DNA from: Sphingobacteriales bacterium
GTDB taxonomy: Bacteria; Bacteroidota; Bacteroidia; Chitinophagales; UBA2359
DNA: 32,297 bases
Reading direction: 5' to 3'
Assembly: GCA_016711295.1 (NCBI GenBank)
Contig: JADJTE010000032.1
Span: 1 to 32,297, forward strand
A program made the translations under genes and the position numbers. This document shows, one piece after another, positions 19,153-28,114 of this stretch. A model generated the notes under the pieces. It had not been told where the DNA came from. It saw only the letters and a list, made by a program, of their open reading frames with translations, and did no database searches. The first letter of the stretch is position 1. Each line of letters begins with the position of its first letter.

Positions 19153-19461
19153 ATGATAACTCTGTTCTACACTACCCACCCCAGCCAAGCCGCCGCTCAA
19201 TATTGCGCTAATTATCTATTAGAACGCCGTTTGGTAGCTTGTGCCCAAGTATTTGCCGCCGAGAGTGCTTATTGGTGGCAAGGCGATTTGGCTCGCGAGG
19301 GCGAGTTTGTAGCCTTGTTCAAAACACGCCCCGATTTGATAGCTCTTGTCGAAGCCGCTGTTACTGCCCTACATAGCTACCAAGTTCCTTGTATTATCCA
19401 TTGGGCGGTACAAGCAAATGCCGCTTATGAAAAATGGGTCATTGAGCAAACCACAGCATAG
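19153..19461 (+). CDS. cutA: CutA1 divalent-cation tolerance family protein
   Basis: This is an intact protein of 102 residues, the normal length for CutA. Seen are the N-terminal YTTHPSQAAAQYCANYLLE helix, RLVACAQV, the Trp-rich AYWWQGDL strand, EFVALFKTR, and the LHSYQVPCIIHW segment that corresponds to the conserved H-x-Y-E/Q-V-P motif. CutA forms a small trimer linked in E. coli to copper tolerance; its biochemical role in most bacteria is unsettled. The ATG at 19153 is preferred over the TTG at 19147. It is divergent from the nuclease gene. Confidence 0.88.
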   Translation: MITLFYTTHPSQAAAQYCANYLLERRLVACAQVFAAESAYWWQGDLAREGEFVALFKTRPDLIALVEAAVTALHSYQVPCIIHWAVQANAAYEKWVIEQTTA

Positions 19462-19742
19462 ACGGTAACATTTTGGTCTTGTGCTTAACTGTAAGAACGA
19501 AATAAAGCGATATTTTGGAGAATATACCCATTCGCGCGAGACCAACACATCATTGTCCAGCAATTCTTGATATTAAAATTTAACAATTTGTATCCTATTC
19601 ATAATAAGCAAAATATAAAATTATTAATTTTTTATTAAAATTTTGAAAATAAATTTAAATTGCTTATTTTCAATACATTATATAACGTAAATTATTTAAT
19701 ATTGTAAATTGCAGACCTCAGGCTATCCTAACACCTAACCTA

Positions 19743-20336
19743 ATGACTATGAACACCCAACGACAAATAGAACAAATTATTGCCGATAGCATAGCGGTTA
19801 AGCGGCAAATTTTAGAAACGCCGCACCTCACCGAAACCATCGCCATTGTTGCCGATTTGTGTACGGCGGCACTAAAAAACGGCAAAAAAATATTGTTTTG
19901 TGGCAATGGAGGTAGTGCAGCCGATGCCCAACATTTAGCTGCCGAGTTTTCGGGGCGTTTTTACTATGACCGTCCGCCGCTCTATGCCGAAGCATTGCAT
20001 GTGAATACATCATATATGACAGCAGTAGCTAACGATTATAGTTATGACGAGGTTTACTCGCGCCTATTGCAAGCCAAGGGGCGTGTGGGCGATGTATTAT
20101 TTGCTATTTCTACGTCGGGCAATTCGAGCAATATACTACGTGCCTTAGATACTGCCAATCAACTCGAAATGGACACTATCGGCATGACGGGTGCAACGGG
20201 TGGAAAAATGGCGGCACATTGCCGTTATCTGCTCAATGTACCTTCTGGCGATACGCCGCGCATACAGGAGTCACATATCCTAATAGGGCATATCATCTGT
20301 CAATTGGTCGAAGAACGGCTATTTCCACGCGGATAA
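19743..20336 (+). CDS. gmhA: GmhA-type SIS-domain phosphosugar isomerase
   Basis: This is an intact protein of 197 residues, matching D-sedoheptulose-7-phosphate isomerase in length. The SIS fold is clear: FCGNGGSAADAQHLAAEF (phosphate-binding Gly/Ser loop and the catalytic Glu region), then AISTSGNSSNILRA, then TGATGGKMA, and RIQESHILIGHIICQLVE with the expected catalytic His. It converts sedoheptulose 7-phosphate to a heptose 7-phosphate, the first step of LPS-core or glycan heptose synthesis, in the cytoplasm. ATG at 19743 is used; 19749 is an alternative. The gap before it (19462-19742) is AT-rich with no gene. No other heptose genes are adjacent. A related DiaA-like role cannot be excluded. 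Confidence 0.88.
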   Translation: MTMNTQRQIEQIIADSIAVKRQILETPHLTETIAIVADLCTAALKNGKKILFCGNGGSAADAQHLAAEFSGRFYYDRPPLYAEALHVNTSYMTAVANDYSYDEVYSRLLQAKGRVGDVLFAISTSGNSSNILRALDTANQLEMDTIGMTGATGGKMAAHCRYLLNVPSGDTPRIQESHILIGHIICQLVEERLFPRG

Positions 20337-20385
20337 TTAGGCAAAGGTGAGGATTTGCTATGCCTAATGGTAAATACATCTAAAC

Positions 20386-21036
20386 TCAATGCTTCGCCAC
20401 CGACAACACATCGCGCACCGAAGGAAAAATGTGCTGTAGGTAATTCGCTTGGACAAACTCAGCAGGGGCAATAAAACGAACCTCGCTGATACCCTCTTCG
20501 ACTTGAGGGCTTAGACCTTCGGGGTTGCTGCAAAACATGTGGTACCAATAGACCAATTTTAGCACTTTTGTGCCTTTTTCAAAATAAGTATGACAAGTGA
20601 TGTTTTGCTGCAAACTGCCCAAATCAATAGCCTGCTCTAATTGTAGCGCATCGAGCGGCAGACCCGTTTCTTCTGATACCTCGCGCAGGGCAGCTGTAGC
20701 TATCGGCTCGTTAGGTTCTACTTTACCTTTGGGCAAATCCCATCGATTATTGCGATAGATAAATAATATTTCGCCCTGTCCGTTGCGCACCAAGCCCCCC
20801 GCAGCAGCTACAAGGCGGTATTGCCCAAAAAAATCGCGCCGCACGGTGTTCAAATCATAACCTGCAATATAGACAGCCCGAAGTTGTCCATTGCTTTCTA
20901 TGTGTTTGATGATGTCTTTGAGGTCGCGGCGGTCGCGGTAAGTAACGTAGAGCGTATCGGGGCTTTGTCCTATGTGTTGCTCGGTATCAAGCGTACACAG
21001 ATAAACAGGAACATTGGCGATATAGACTTTAAACAT
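20386..21036 (-). CDS. Nudix hydrolase
   Basis: This is an intact protein of 216 residues. An N-terminal domain of ~70 residues of unknown type (YVTYRDRRDLKDIIKHIE) precedes a Nudix domain. The Nudix box is a perfect match to G-x5-E-x7-REUxEExGU: GKVEPNEPIATAALREVSEE followed by TGL. WDLPKGK just before it resembles diadenosine-polyphosphate or mRNA-decapping type Nudix enzymes, but the substrate cannot be fixed from sequence. It should cleave a nucleoside diphosphate linked to another moiety, using Mg2+ bound by the Glu residues. A -7 box lies immediately upstream. The gene converges with gmhA. Confidence 0.88.
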   Translation of the reverse strand: MFKVYIANVPVYLCTLDTEQHIGQSPDTLYVTYRDRRDLKDIIKHIESNGQLRAVYIAGYDLNTVRRDFFGQYRLVAAAGGLVRNGQGEILFIYRNNRWDLPKGKVEPNEPIATAALREVSEETGLPLDALQLEQAIDLGSLQQNITCHTYFEKGTKVLKLVYWYHMFCSNPEGLSPQVEEGISEVRFIAPAEFVQANYLQHIFPSVRDVLSVAKH

Positions 21037-21040
21037 GGCA

Positions 21041-21048
21041 CAAAGATA
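21041..21048 (-). promoter_or_regulatory. -7 box of the Nudix gene
   Basis: TATCTTTG (minus strand) fits TAnnTTTG, only five bases from the ATG at 21036. This would give a nearly leaderless transcript, so either the start lies further in or this is a chance match. Confidence 0.3.
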
Positions 21049-21124
21049 GCAAAAATATGCTAAGTGGTAGGTCGTACAAATGTTTTTTGCGTTCTAAGCC
21101 CAACAGTATGCTTATTAGCACATC

Positions 21125-21808
21125 TTAGAGGCTGAACTTGATATATTTGATGCTGTCTGCACGGCTGATATTCAGCCCTTCGTAGCGGGTTTTTATTTGC
21201 AGCAGGGGTTCGGGATAATTGCTTTGGGCAATGTCAAACACATTGGCAAGTAAGGTGCATTGTTCTGCAGCAATCGTTTCGAGGGTATATTCGTAGAGTG
21301 GAGTGCTATCGGTTTTGAGGTGTATAACACCACCTTGCGGCATACATTGGCGGTATAAGCCCAAAAAATAAGCCGATGTGAGGCGTTTTTTGTGTTTGCC
21401 TGCTTGCAGGTGTGGGTCGGGAAAGGTAATCCACATTTCGGCAATTTCATCTTTGCCAAAAAAACGAGGCAACAGATTGATAGCTGTGCGCACAAAGGCA
21501 CCATTGCCTAAGCCCTGCGCAAGCAGTTGGCTTGCGCCGCGCCAAATGCGGTTGCCTTTTATATCAATGCCGATAAAATTGCATTGCGGGCTACGGGCAG
21601 CCAAGGCGACGGTATACTCGCCGTAGCCACAAGCCAATTCAAGGCAGATAGGGTTTGAATTGCTAAATACATCGGCAGCCCAACGCCCGCTATAATTGAC
21701 CGCTTTGCCTTCATGGTCGTTTAGGTGTGTATCATGCCAACTGGAACACTGAAATACATTAGGCATTTGCGCTATATCGGCAAATTTTTGCAACTTTTTC
21801 TTCGACAC
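21125..21808 (-). CDS. trmB: tRNA (guanine-N7-)-methyltransferase TrmB
   Basis: This SAM-dependent enzyme methylates N7 of G46 in tRNA. Seen are LELACGYGEYTVALAARSP (SAM-binding loop), FIGIDIKGNRIWRGA, MWITFPDPHLQAGKHKKRL (the family's W-x-x-F-P-D-P-x motif) and RYEGLNISRADSIKYIKF at the C-terminus. The frame is open up to an ATG at 21913, giving 262 residues. The usual length of ~227 fits better with the GTG at 21808 (VSKKKLQKFADI), so that start is chosen with moderate confidence. It is divergent from the mutT-like gene. Confidence 0.9.
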   Translation of the reverse strand: MSKKKLQKFADIAQMPNVFQCSSWHDTHLNDHEGKAVNYSGRWAADVFSNSNPICLELACGYGEYTVALAARSPQCNFIGIDIKGNRIWRGASQLLAQGLGNGAFVRTAINLLPRFFGKDEIAEMWITFPDPHLQAGKHKKRLTSAYFLGLYRQCMPQGGVIHLKTDSTPLYEYTLETIAAEQCTLLANVFDIAQSNYPEPLLQIKTRYEGLNISRADSIKYIKFSL

Positions 21809-21962
21809 GGTGTTGTTGATAAAAATGAATGGGCGTAAATATAATATAGTAAAACAGGCTAATATCGGTCGGAATAGAAATAAAACCCCCAATCTATTTT
21901 GACCAATAGGCATAACTGCGTCAATTGGGCAAGATGCCCGCTAATCTCTTTTCAGTACTTGT

Positions 21963-22355
21963 ATGAATATTTGCATCGTAATGGCCGCCATTATAGAACG
22001 AGGTGGTGAATGGTTCGTAGCTCGCCGCAAACCCGAAAAAAAGATGGGAGGCTTATGGGAGTTTCCGGGCGGAAAATTAGAACCTTCCGACCCCAGCCCC
22101 GAAGCGGGTTTGCAGCGCGAATTGCGCGAAGAACTATGCATCGAAACCCATATCGGCGAGGCTTTGGCAAGCACCGATTTTACCCACGATGGGCAGATAT
22201 ATCGCGTAGTAGCGTATAGGGCTACGCACCTATCGGGCGAAATAGTACTGACCGACCACGACGCAATGGCTTGGGTCTTGCCTGCCAATTTATGGCATTA
22301 CGACCTAACACCCGCCGACCGCGATTTGCTGCGCAAGTTGGGCATAGCGGCATAG
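21963..22355 (+). CDS. mutT: MutT-like (deoxy)nucleoside triphosphate pyrophosphohydrolase
   Basis: This is an intact protein of 130 residues. FVARRKPEKKMGGLWEFPGG is the characteristic MutT lead-in to the Nudix box, and RELREEL closes it with the metal-binding Glu residues. The box has one extra residue between the Gly and the RE pair (14 rather than 13), next to PSDPSPEAG. MutT enzymes remove 8-oxo-dGTP and so prevent G-to-T errors; some of this size hydrolyse other dNTPs. The closing LTPADRDLL resembles MutT. The gene is divergent from trmB and has no partner. Confidence 0.85.
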   Translation: MNICIVMAAIIERGGEWFVARRKPEKKMGGLWEFPGGKLEPSDPSPEAGLQRELREELCIETHIGEALASTDFTHDGQIYRVVAYRATHLSGEIVLTDHDAMAWVLPANLWHYDLTPADRDLLRKLGIAA

Positions 22356-22506
22356 CCATTTGTGCATACAAATATCTGTAACTATTTAGCCTTGTAGGAA
22401 GAATAGCTATTTCTAATCGAATATGCAACTATATTACGCCTTATCAGATAGACATAGCTCAAAACCCCATACCCAAAACCCCATATCCTTAATAGCTACA
22501 AATATT

Positions 22507-23708
22507 TTACGGCTCGGTGCGTCCTGGATATACGGCTAAGGCATGGGCTAAACAATCGATGGCTTGGCGTAGGTCTGACTCTTGCAGCACATAAGCAATA
22601 CGCACTTCGTTTTTGCCTAAACCTTGTGTGGCATAAAACCCTGTGGCGGGAGCTACCATAACGGTTTTGCCCTCATATTCAAACGATTCTAAGAGCCATT
22701 GCGCAAACCGGTCGGCATCATCAATCGGCAGACGCGCTATGACATAAAATGCTCCCGAAGGAACGGGTGCCATTACGCCTTGAATGTGGTTAAGCCCCTC
22801 GACCAATACATTGCGGCGGTGTTCATACTCCTCGATAACGCTATGTAAATAACTATCAGGCACCGACAAGGCACTTTCGGCGGCTATTTGCCCAAAGGTA
22901 GGCGGGCTTAGGCGGGCTTGTGCAAATTTCAGTGCTGTTTGTAGGACGGTTTTGTTGCGTGTGACCAATGCGCCTACTCGTGCCCCACAAGCACTGTACC
23001 GTTTCGATACCGAATCGATAACGATGACATGGGCATCTAAGCCGTCAAGCGTGAGCAGCGAGGTATGTTGTTGCCCGTCATAGACAAATTCGCGATATAC
23101 TTCGTCGGCAAACAGAAATAGGTCGTGGCGCAGGGCTATTTCGCGCAGGGTTTCTAATTCTTGGCGCGAATAGAGGTAGCCTGTCGGGTTGTTGGGGTTG
23201 CAAATCATAATTGCCTTAGTGCGCGGCGTAATGGCTTGCTCAAAGGCATCGATGGGCGGCAGCGCGAAATTGTTTTCGATATATGCCGTAATGGGCTTCA
23301 CGACAATATCGCCCGCCATAGAAAACCGTTATAATTGGCATAAAACGGTTCGGGGATAATTATTTCGTCGCCCGCATCTAAGCACGACATTAAACCGAAC
23401 AAAATAGCCTCTGAGCCGCCTGTTGTCACGAGAATATTCTCGTGGGTGAGCGAAATGCCGTGTTTGGCATAATAATCGACCAATTTGCGGCGATAACTTT
23501 CAAAACCAGCCGAATGGCTATATTCTAATACCTCAAAATCAATTTGGCGCAAAGCGTCAAACACTTGTGGTGGGGTTTTGATGTCGGGCTGTCCTATATT
23601 GAGATGAAAAATATGCGTGCCGCGCTGTTTGGCTGCTTCGGCAAAAGGAACTAATTTGCGTATAGGAGAGGCAGGCATGTGCTGCCCCTTGTGCGAAATA
23701 TTGGGCAT
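22507..23708 (-). CDS. Class I PLP-dependent aminotransferase (aspartate aminotransferase-like), one frameshift
   Basis: The protein is about 400 residues, normal for the family. Seen are HLNIGQPDIKTP, VTTGGSEAILFGL, CNPNNPTG (PLP-phosphate/Asn motif), LFADEVYREFVYD (Asp/Tyr contacts to PLP) and IDSVSKRYSACGARVG with the Schiff-base Lys. VRIAY near the C-terminus carries the carboxylate-binding Arg. It transfers amino groups between an amino acid and a 2-oxo acid. A one-base loss in TTTT near 23318 shifts the frame after PEPFYANYNGF; one more T gives NGFSMAGD. All motifs are otherwise intact, so an error is more likely than true inactivation. A second ATG at residue 11 (MPASPIRK) may be the true start. 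Confidence 0.88.
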
Positions 23709-23916
23709 GATTTAGATGTGGGATAATGAAAGCGGAAACTGTGAGCGCAAAAAAATATGATTGGATAAATTGCGGGGCGAAGGTACGGCTATTTTGGCTA
23801 TTTTTGCCTATCTTTACGCAGAATGGAAAAGCCAATTTTCAATTGATGGATTGAAATGATTTTAAAATAATAATAAATATATTCACCACTCCCCACTAAC
23901 CACTAATGGTTTGATT

Positions 23917-24143
23917 TTCTAATTTTGAGTAAAAAAAGTAATGTGGGCATCTTGCTCGCGCCCTTGCTACAATTTATAACACAGACCATTAGGATATTGC
24001 CCCTACGGGGCTTTTGTTGCTATACCATCTTTATTTTCTATTAGGATATCGCCCCGAAGGGACTTAGAAAATGGTCTTTCTATTAGCGGTTTCTAATTTT
24101 GAGTAAAAAAAGTAATGTGGGCATCTTGCTCGCGCCCTTGCTA
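23917..24143 (+). repeat. Perfect 53-bp direct repeat pair in a gene-free stretch
   Basis: Bases 23917-23969 and 24091-24143 are identical over 53 bases, starting TTCTAATTTTGAGTAAAAAA and ending CGCGCCCTTGCTA. Between them lie two variants of an ATTAGGATAT...GCCCC...GGG motif (about 23990-24013 and 24041-24063), the first of which forms a GCCCC/GGGGC hairpin followed by TTTTG. The 23709-24426 gap contains no gene I can support. Confidence 0.85.
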
Positions 24144-24186
24144 TAAAGCAGCATTGAGCAAAATTTGTTACCGAAACTTATAACAC

Positions 24187-24417
24187 TAACCACTAACCAC
24201 TCCCCACTAAAAACTAAAAACTCCCCACTACCCACTACCCACTCCCCACTACCCACTCCCCACTACCCACTAACCACTACCCACTCCCCACTACCCACTC
24301 CCCACTCCCCACTACCCACTACCCACTACCCACTACCCACTACCCACTACCCACTCCCCACTACCCACTACCCACTCCCCACTACCCACTACCCACTAAC
24401 CACTAACCACTAACCAT
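24187..24417 (+). repeat. Heptamer microsatellite, 33 units (TACCCAC/TCCCCAC)
   Basis: The repeat has exact period 7 with no indels over 231 bases. Units are mainly TACCCAC and TCCCCAC, with TAACCAC and TAAAAAC at the edges. The plus strand has no G at all. The minus strand carries runs of two to four G every seven bases and so could form G-quadruplexes. It ends nine bases before the folK ATG. It resembles the short tandem heptamer repeats known from cyanobacteria. A stray piece of the same pattern lies at 23884-23905. Confidence 0.95.
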
Positions 24418-24426
24418 TACTCCAGC

Positions 24427-24937
24427 ATGTCTACCGCTTATTTGCTATTGGGCAGCAATATGGGCAACCGCGCTGCTTGGCTTGATGCTGCCTTGTCGGC
24501 AATAGCAGAACAAGTGGGCAGCCTTGTTGCGTTGTCGTATCGCTACGAAACGGCGGCTTGGGGCAATACCGACCAAGCCCCTTTTCTGAACCAGGCGTAG
24601 CATTAGATACTATCCTCGACCCAAGTACCCTGCTCGACGGCTTGCTAAACATAGAACAATCATTGGGCAGGCAACGCCTACAATATTGGGGGCACGCACC
24701 ATAGACATCGATATTTTGGGCTATGACAACCGCCTTGTAGCTACCGACCGCCTACACATTCCGCATCGCTGGCTGCATGCCCGCCGATTTGCCCTATTGC
24801 CCCTACACGACATAGCCCCTCAATGGATACACCCCATTTGGCAACAAAGCATAGCGCAACTGCTACTGCAATGCCCTGACCCCTTACCCTGCAAAAGGAT
24901 AGTAGAACTAACTATTGCAATTCAGACAGAACAATAA
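24427..24937 (+). pseudogene. folK: FolK, 2-amino-4-hydroxy-6-hydroxymethyldihydropteridine pyrophosphokinase, two frameshifts
   Basis: The reconstructed protein is about 170 residues. AYLLLGSNMGNRAAWLDAAL is the canonical FolK start, followed by ETAAWGNTDQAPFLNQA, then LLNIEQSLGRQR, then GARTIDIDILGYDNR (the R-x-I-D-I-D-I-L signature that binds ATP and Mg2+), and IPHRWLHARRFALLPL. It transfers pyrophosphate from ATP to the pterin in folate synthesis. One base is missing near 24598 (after NQA) and one in the GGGGG at about 24688-24692. Since the enzyme is usually essential, sequencing error is more likely than loss. The heptamer array directly precedes it and replaces a normal promoter region. 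Confidence 0.82.
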
Positions 24938-25007
24938 TGGCTGCTAATATTTCGTTTGATGCCAATATTTCTGACGCGCTACCTACTTGTATTAACTGAA
25001 AAAAATA

Positions 25008-26354
25008 ATGAAATCTATTTATATTCTAATGACCTCTGTGTCGTTTTTATTCGCCATGTTAGATTTTCAATTTGCCCAAGCACAAAATTTCGACATCCAA
25101 GGACATCGCGGTTGTAGGGGCTTGTTGCCCGAAAGCAGTATTGCTGCCATGCTACACGCCATTGATTTGGGCGTGCATACCTTAGAGATGGACGTAGTTG
25201 TATCGGGCGATGGGCAGATAGTGGTATCGCACGAGCCCTATTTATCTGCCGAAATTTGTCGGGACAAGGACAATAATCCCATCAATCCTGACAAGGAAAA
25301 AATGTTCAACCTCTACCAAATGCCGTATAGTGATATTCGGAAATGCGATTGCGGGTCTAAAAAACACCCGCGATTTTCCGAACAGCAGCTACAACCGACC
25401 TACAAACCCCTTTTGGCTGATTTATTGGCACAAACCGAAGCCTATCACCGACAAAAATACCCCCAGCAGACGCTTTATTATAATATCGAAACCAAGACGA
25501 CACCTCGAACCGACGACCTTTTTCATCCCCAACCTGCTCCGTTTGTCGAGTTGCTGATGGAGGTTATTACTAAGCAACAACTCGAATCGCGGGTATGTAT
25601 TCAGTCGTTTGATGTGCGCACTTTGCAATATGTACACCAAAAATATCCACATATTACAACAGCTTTGTTAGTGTGGAAAGGCAAAAATGTGGAAAAAAAT
25701 CTCAAAAAATTGGGTTTTACGCCTACCATTTATAGCCCTCATCTCCGCTTGGTCGATGCCGCTATGATAGCCTATCTGCATCAAAAAGGCATAAAGGTAA
25801 TCCCTTGGACGGTCAATGAAGTAACGGATATGGAGCGTTTGATTGCCCTGCAAGTTGATGGTTTGATTAGCGATTACCCGAACCGCTATATGGCTTGGCG
25901 ACAAGAGCAGCAGCCACCGATATCCATTAAAATATTGAGCGACGAAAAGAACGACAATAGCGTTACCGTTCAATCAACCGATACTGCTTATAGGGCAATT
26001 TTTGATAGTCAGTCGGGCTATGGCAAGGCGACCGTCACTGCATTGCAAACCGACAAAGCCCTCGAATGTATTTGGAGTTTTGATAAATTAGAGGGTTTTA
26101 CACTGTCGCTCAATGCCGAACAAAGCATCTCCTTTTTTGAGCATGAAGGCAAAATGGAAGCAAACATTCATGCCGATGAAGCCGCCCTATGGCAAGGCAT
26201 TGCGCTACAAATCGTTCGTAGAGATACTACCGACAAATCAGCCGATGGTTTTCCGAAATTGCGGCGAAAAAATGATTATGTGCTGCATATTCCGCGCCAA
26301 GTATTGGAAAAATCGCCTACATGGAACTTGCAATGGATTGACTTTTATCGGTAA
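25008..26354 (+). CDS. Periplasmic glycerophosphodiester phosphodiesterase with C-terminal extension
   Basis: This is an intact protein of 448 residues with a signal peptide (ends near FAQAQ). The GDPD TIM-barrel shows GHRGCRGLLPESSIAA, LEMDVVVSGDGQIVVSHE (catalytic His of HRG; Glu and Asp metal ligands; final position HE where HD is common), YYNIETKTTP, SFDVRTLQ and IPWTVNEVTDMERL...DGLISDYPNR at the barrel end. It hydrolyses glycerophosphodiesters to glycerol 3-phosphate and an alcohol, salvaging phospholipid breakdown products. About 140 residues follow the barrel (from ~305) as a beta-rich domain with paired strands that I do not recognise. It is followed after about 130 bases by the DUF4846 gene, in the same direction. 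Confidence 0.87.
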   Translation: MKSIYILMTSVSFLFAMLDFQFAQAQNFDIQGHRGCRGLLPESSIAAMLHAIDLGVHTLEMDVVVSGDGQIVVSHEPYLSAEICRDKDNNPINPDKEKMFNLYQMPYSDIRKCDCGSKKHPRFSEQQLQPTYKPLLADLLAQTEAYHRQKYPQQTLYYNIETKTTPRTDDLFHPQPAPFVELLMEVITKQQLESRVCIQSFDVRTLQYVHQKYPHITTALLVWKGKNVEKNLKKLGFTPTIYSPHLRLVDAAMIAYLHQKGIKVIPWTVNEVTDMERLIALQVDGLISDYPNRYMAWRQEQQPPISIKILSDEKNDNSVTVQSTDTAYRAIFDSQSGYGKATVTALQTDKALECIWSFDKLEGFTLSLNAEQSISFFEHEGKMEANIHADEAALWQGIALQIVRRDTTDKSADGFPKLRRKNDYVLHIPRQVLEKSPTWNLQWIDFYR

Positions 26355-26484
26355 GCATTGCGGTGGGCACCAAGACAATAAAAACACCCCAAACTGCAAT
26401 AGCAATAACAAAGCCTTGATGCAAATAAACCGATACTTGCGTGTGTAGTCAAATCCCTGAATATTTTACAACTCCCTATTGCTG

Positions 26485-27390
26485 ATGCAACGCTATACCT
26501 ATTGCTGGGCATTGGTGGGTATAATTGTTTGGTGGTCGTGCCGCCAAAGCCCTGCGCCGCCTCTTGTACCCGCCCCCGACCCTATTGCGCCAACCGCCAC
26601 ACCTATTGCAAGGCCTACGCCACACTACGCTTGGCTTGCCCGCTACGATGCTGCCCAAACCTTAGCGGCACGCATACAGCCCCCCGCGGGCTATGAGCGC
26701 GTAGCGACCGAATCGGGTAGTTTTGCCGAATGGCTGCGCTATCTGCCCCTCAAAGCAGGCAAACCCGACGTACTGCTTTGGAATGGACAACCCAAACACA
26801 ATCAAAGCGCACATGCCGCTGTATTGCAAATAGATGTGGGCGACAAAGACCTACAACAATGCGCCGATGCTGTCATGCGCCTACGCGCCGAATATTTGTG
26901 GTCGGCAAAGCGGTATAGCGACATTCAATTCCGCTTTACAAGCGGGCACAACGCGCCATATACCCAATGGAAGCAAGGCTACCGCCCACTTATATCGGGC
27001 AATAAGGTATCGTGGGTCAAGAAGGCGCATCCTAATTCGGACTATGCTAACTTTAAGCAGTACCTACAACAAATATTTACCTATTGCGGCACCAGCTCTT
27101 TGAGCAAAGAGCTACACGCTGTGCCCAATCCCACGCAAATTGAGGCGGGCGACGTGTGGATACGCGGCGGATTTCCCGGACACGCCGTTGTTGTACTCGA
27201 TGTGGCGCAAGACCCGAACAGCGGCGAAAAACGGTTTTTATTGGCACAAAGCTATATGCCCGCCCAAGAAATACACCTGCTCAACAACCCCAATAACCCC
27301 GCTATCAGCCCTTGGTACGATACCAACTTCGGCAATACCCTGCATACGCCCGAATGGGATTTTGACCGCCAACAATTGAAACGCTTCTAA
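26485..27390 (+). CDS. DUF4846 domain lipoprotein
   Basis: This is an intact protein of about 301 residues. The N-terminal hydrophobic segment ends in IVWWSC, a possible lipobox, followed by a Pro-rich spacer. The rest matches my memory of DUF4846: GSFAEWLRYLPLK, AAVLQIDVGDKDLQQCADAV with MRLRAEYL, WKQGYRP, TYCGTSSLSKEL, GDVWIRGGFPGHAVVVLD and FLLAQSYMPAQEIHLLNNP, then TPEWDF. GGFPGHA with a nearby Asp recalls papain-like or NlpC-type folds, but catalytic function is not established to my knowledge. The gene is followed by a clear intrinsic terminator. Confidence 0.87.
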   Translation: MQRYTYCWALVGIIVWWSCRQSPAPPLVPAPDPIAPTATPIARPTPHYAWLARYDAAQTLAARIQPPAGYERVATESGSFAEWLRYLPLKAGKPDVLLWNGQPKHNQSAHAAVLQIDVGDKDLQQCADAVMRLRAEYLWSAKRYSDIQFRFTSGHNAPYTQWKQGYRPLISGNKVSWVKKAHPNSDYANFKQYLQQIFTYCGTSSLSKELHAVPNPTQIEAGDVWIRGGFPGHAVVVLDVAQDPNSGEKRFLLAQSYMPAQEIHLLNNPNNPAISPWYDTNFGNTLHTPEWDFDRQQLKRF

Positions 27391-27496
27391 GAAAACTCGA
27401 TTGTAAGCTATAATTTTTCCAATTGCTTAGGTCGGTAATCCTCAATTGAGCAAATCTGCGACAATTTAAGCGCGTTTTTTTTAAATGGTGAATTTG

Positions 27497-27521
27497 AATT
27501 GGCAAAAAGAGCCAATTTTTT
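27497..27521 (+). terminator. Intrinsic terminator of the DUF4846 gene
   Basis: AATTGGC (27497-27503) and GCCAATT (27511-27517) form a stem around loop AAAAAGA, followed by TTTT. Confidence 0.7.
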
Positions 27522-27649
27522 CGCTTTTATATCATTTTCCGTAGCATTTCCCTAAAATGCCGTAGGTAGGAAAAAGAACCTACATCTCTATGGATTGCTA
27601 AGGAAGTTTAAAAAACCTTAAAGCAGTTTGGGGTAAATTGAATATTTTT

Positions 27650-27677
27650 ATAGCCCACGATTCAAATCGTGGGCTAT
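27650..27677. repeat. Perfect 13-bp inverted repeat, two-base spacer
   Basis: ATAGCCCACGATT (27650-27662) and AATCGTGGGCTAT (27665-27677) are exact complements separated by CA. There is no T-run directly after it. Confidence 0.75.
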
Positions 27678-28051
27678 GATTGTTTATGCTATTTTGTGAA
27701 TGGATTTACCCATTTTTCTATACGATGTCGGGTTGTTCGGTTAGAAACAATTTTTGGTAACTATTTAGGCGGTTTTGCCGCTCACTTGTGTATTGTTGCT
27801 TTGTAGTGCTGTTTCTTCTTTTTTTTGTCTTGACACAATCCCCTTTAATGGGGATGGAAGCAAAAAAAGTCAAGCCTTGATTTTGCTTTCGCTAAAATGC
27901 TGCATTACAGGCGTGCCTAAATCCAAGGCGAAGTTCTTGCAGGGCTTCGTAGGCGTGTTTTGAGTTGTCGCTGTGGATTTAGGAAACAGCCACGCCTTGT
28001 GAGCAAGGTCGAACAACATTACGCATTTCTTAACGCGAGCAAAATAAGGGC

Positions 28052-28114
28052 GAGGAACAAATGCGACCTACAAACATAAATCAGAGCAAAGAAGTACACC
28101 ACCTAAATAGTTAC
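28052..28114 (-). repeat. Dispersed ~63-bp repeat, inverted copy of 13328-13390
   Basis: GAGGAACAAATGCGACCTAC through CAAACAT (28052-28077) matches the reverse complement of 13365-13390 at 25 of 26 bases, and ACCTAAATAGTTAC (28101-28114) matches the other end. The middle is only loosely similar. Confidence 0.65.

Noticed and set aside
20336..20368. ATTAGGCA/TGCCTAAT inverted repeat after gmhA as a terminator
   Set aside because: The arms are short with a 17-base loop and no T-run; too weak to annotate.
24165..24413. 82-residue frame of Pro/Thr/Ser/His repeats
   Set aside because: It is a by-product of the heptamer array; a period of seven leaves all frames open, and there is no start context or homology.
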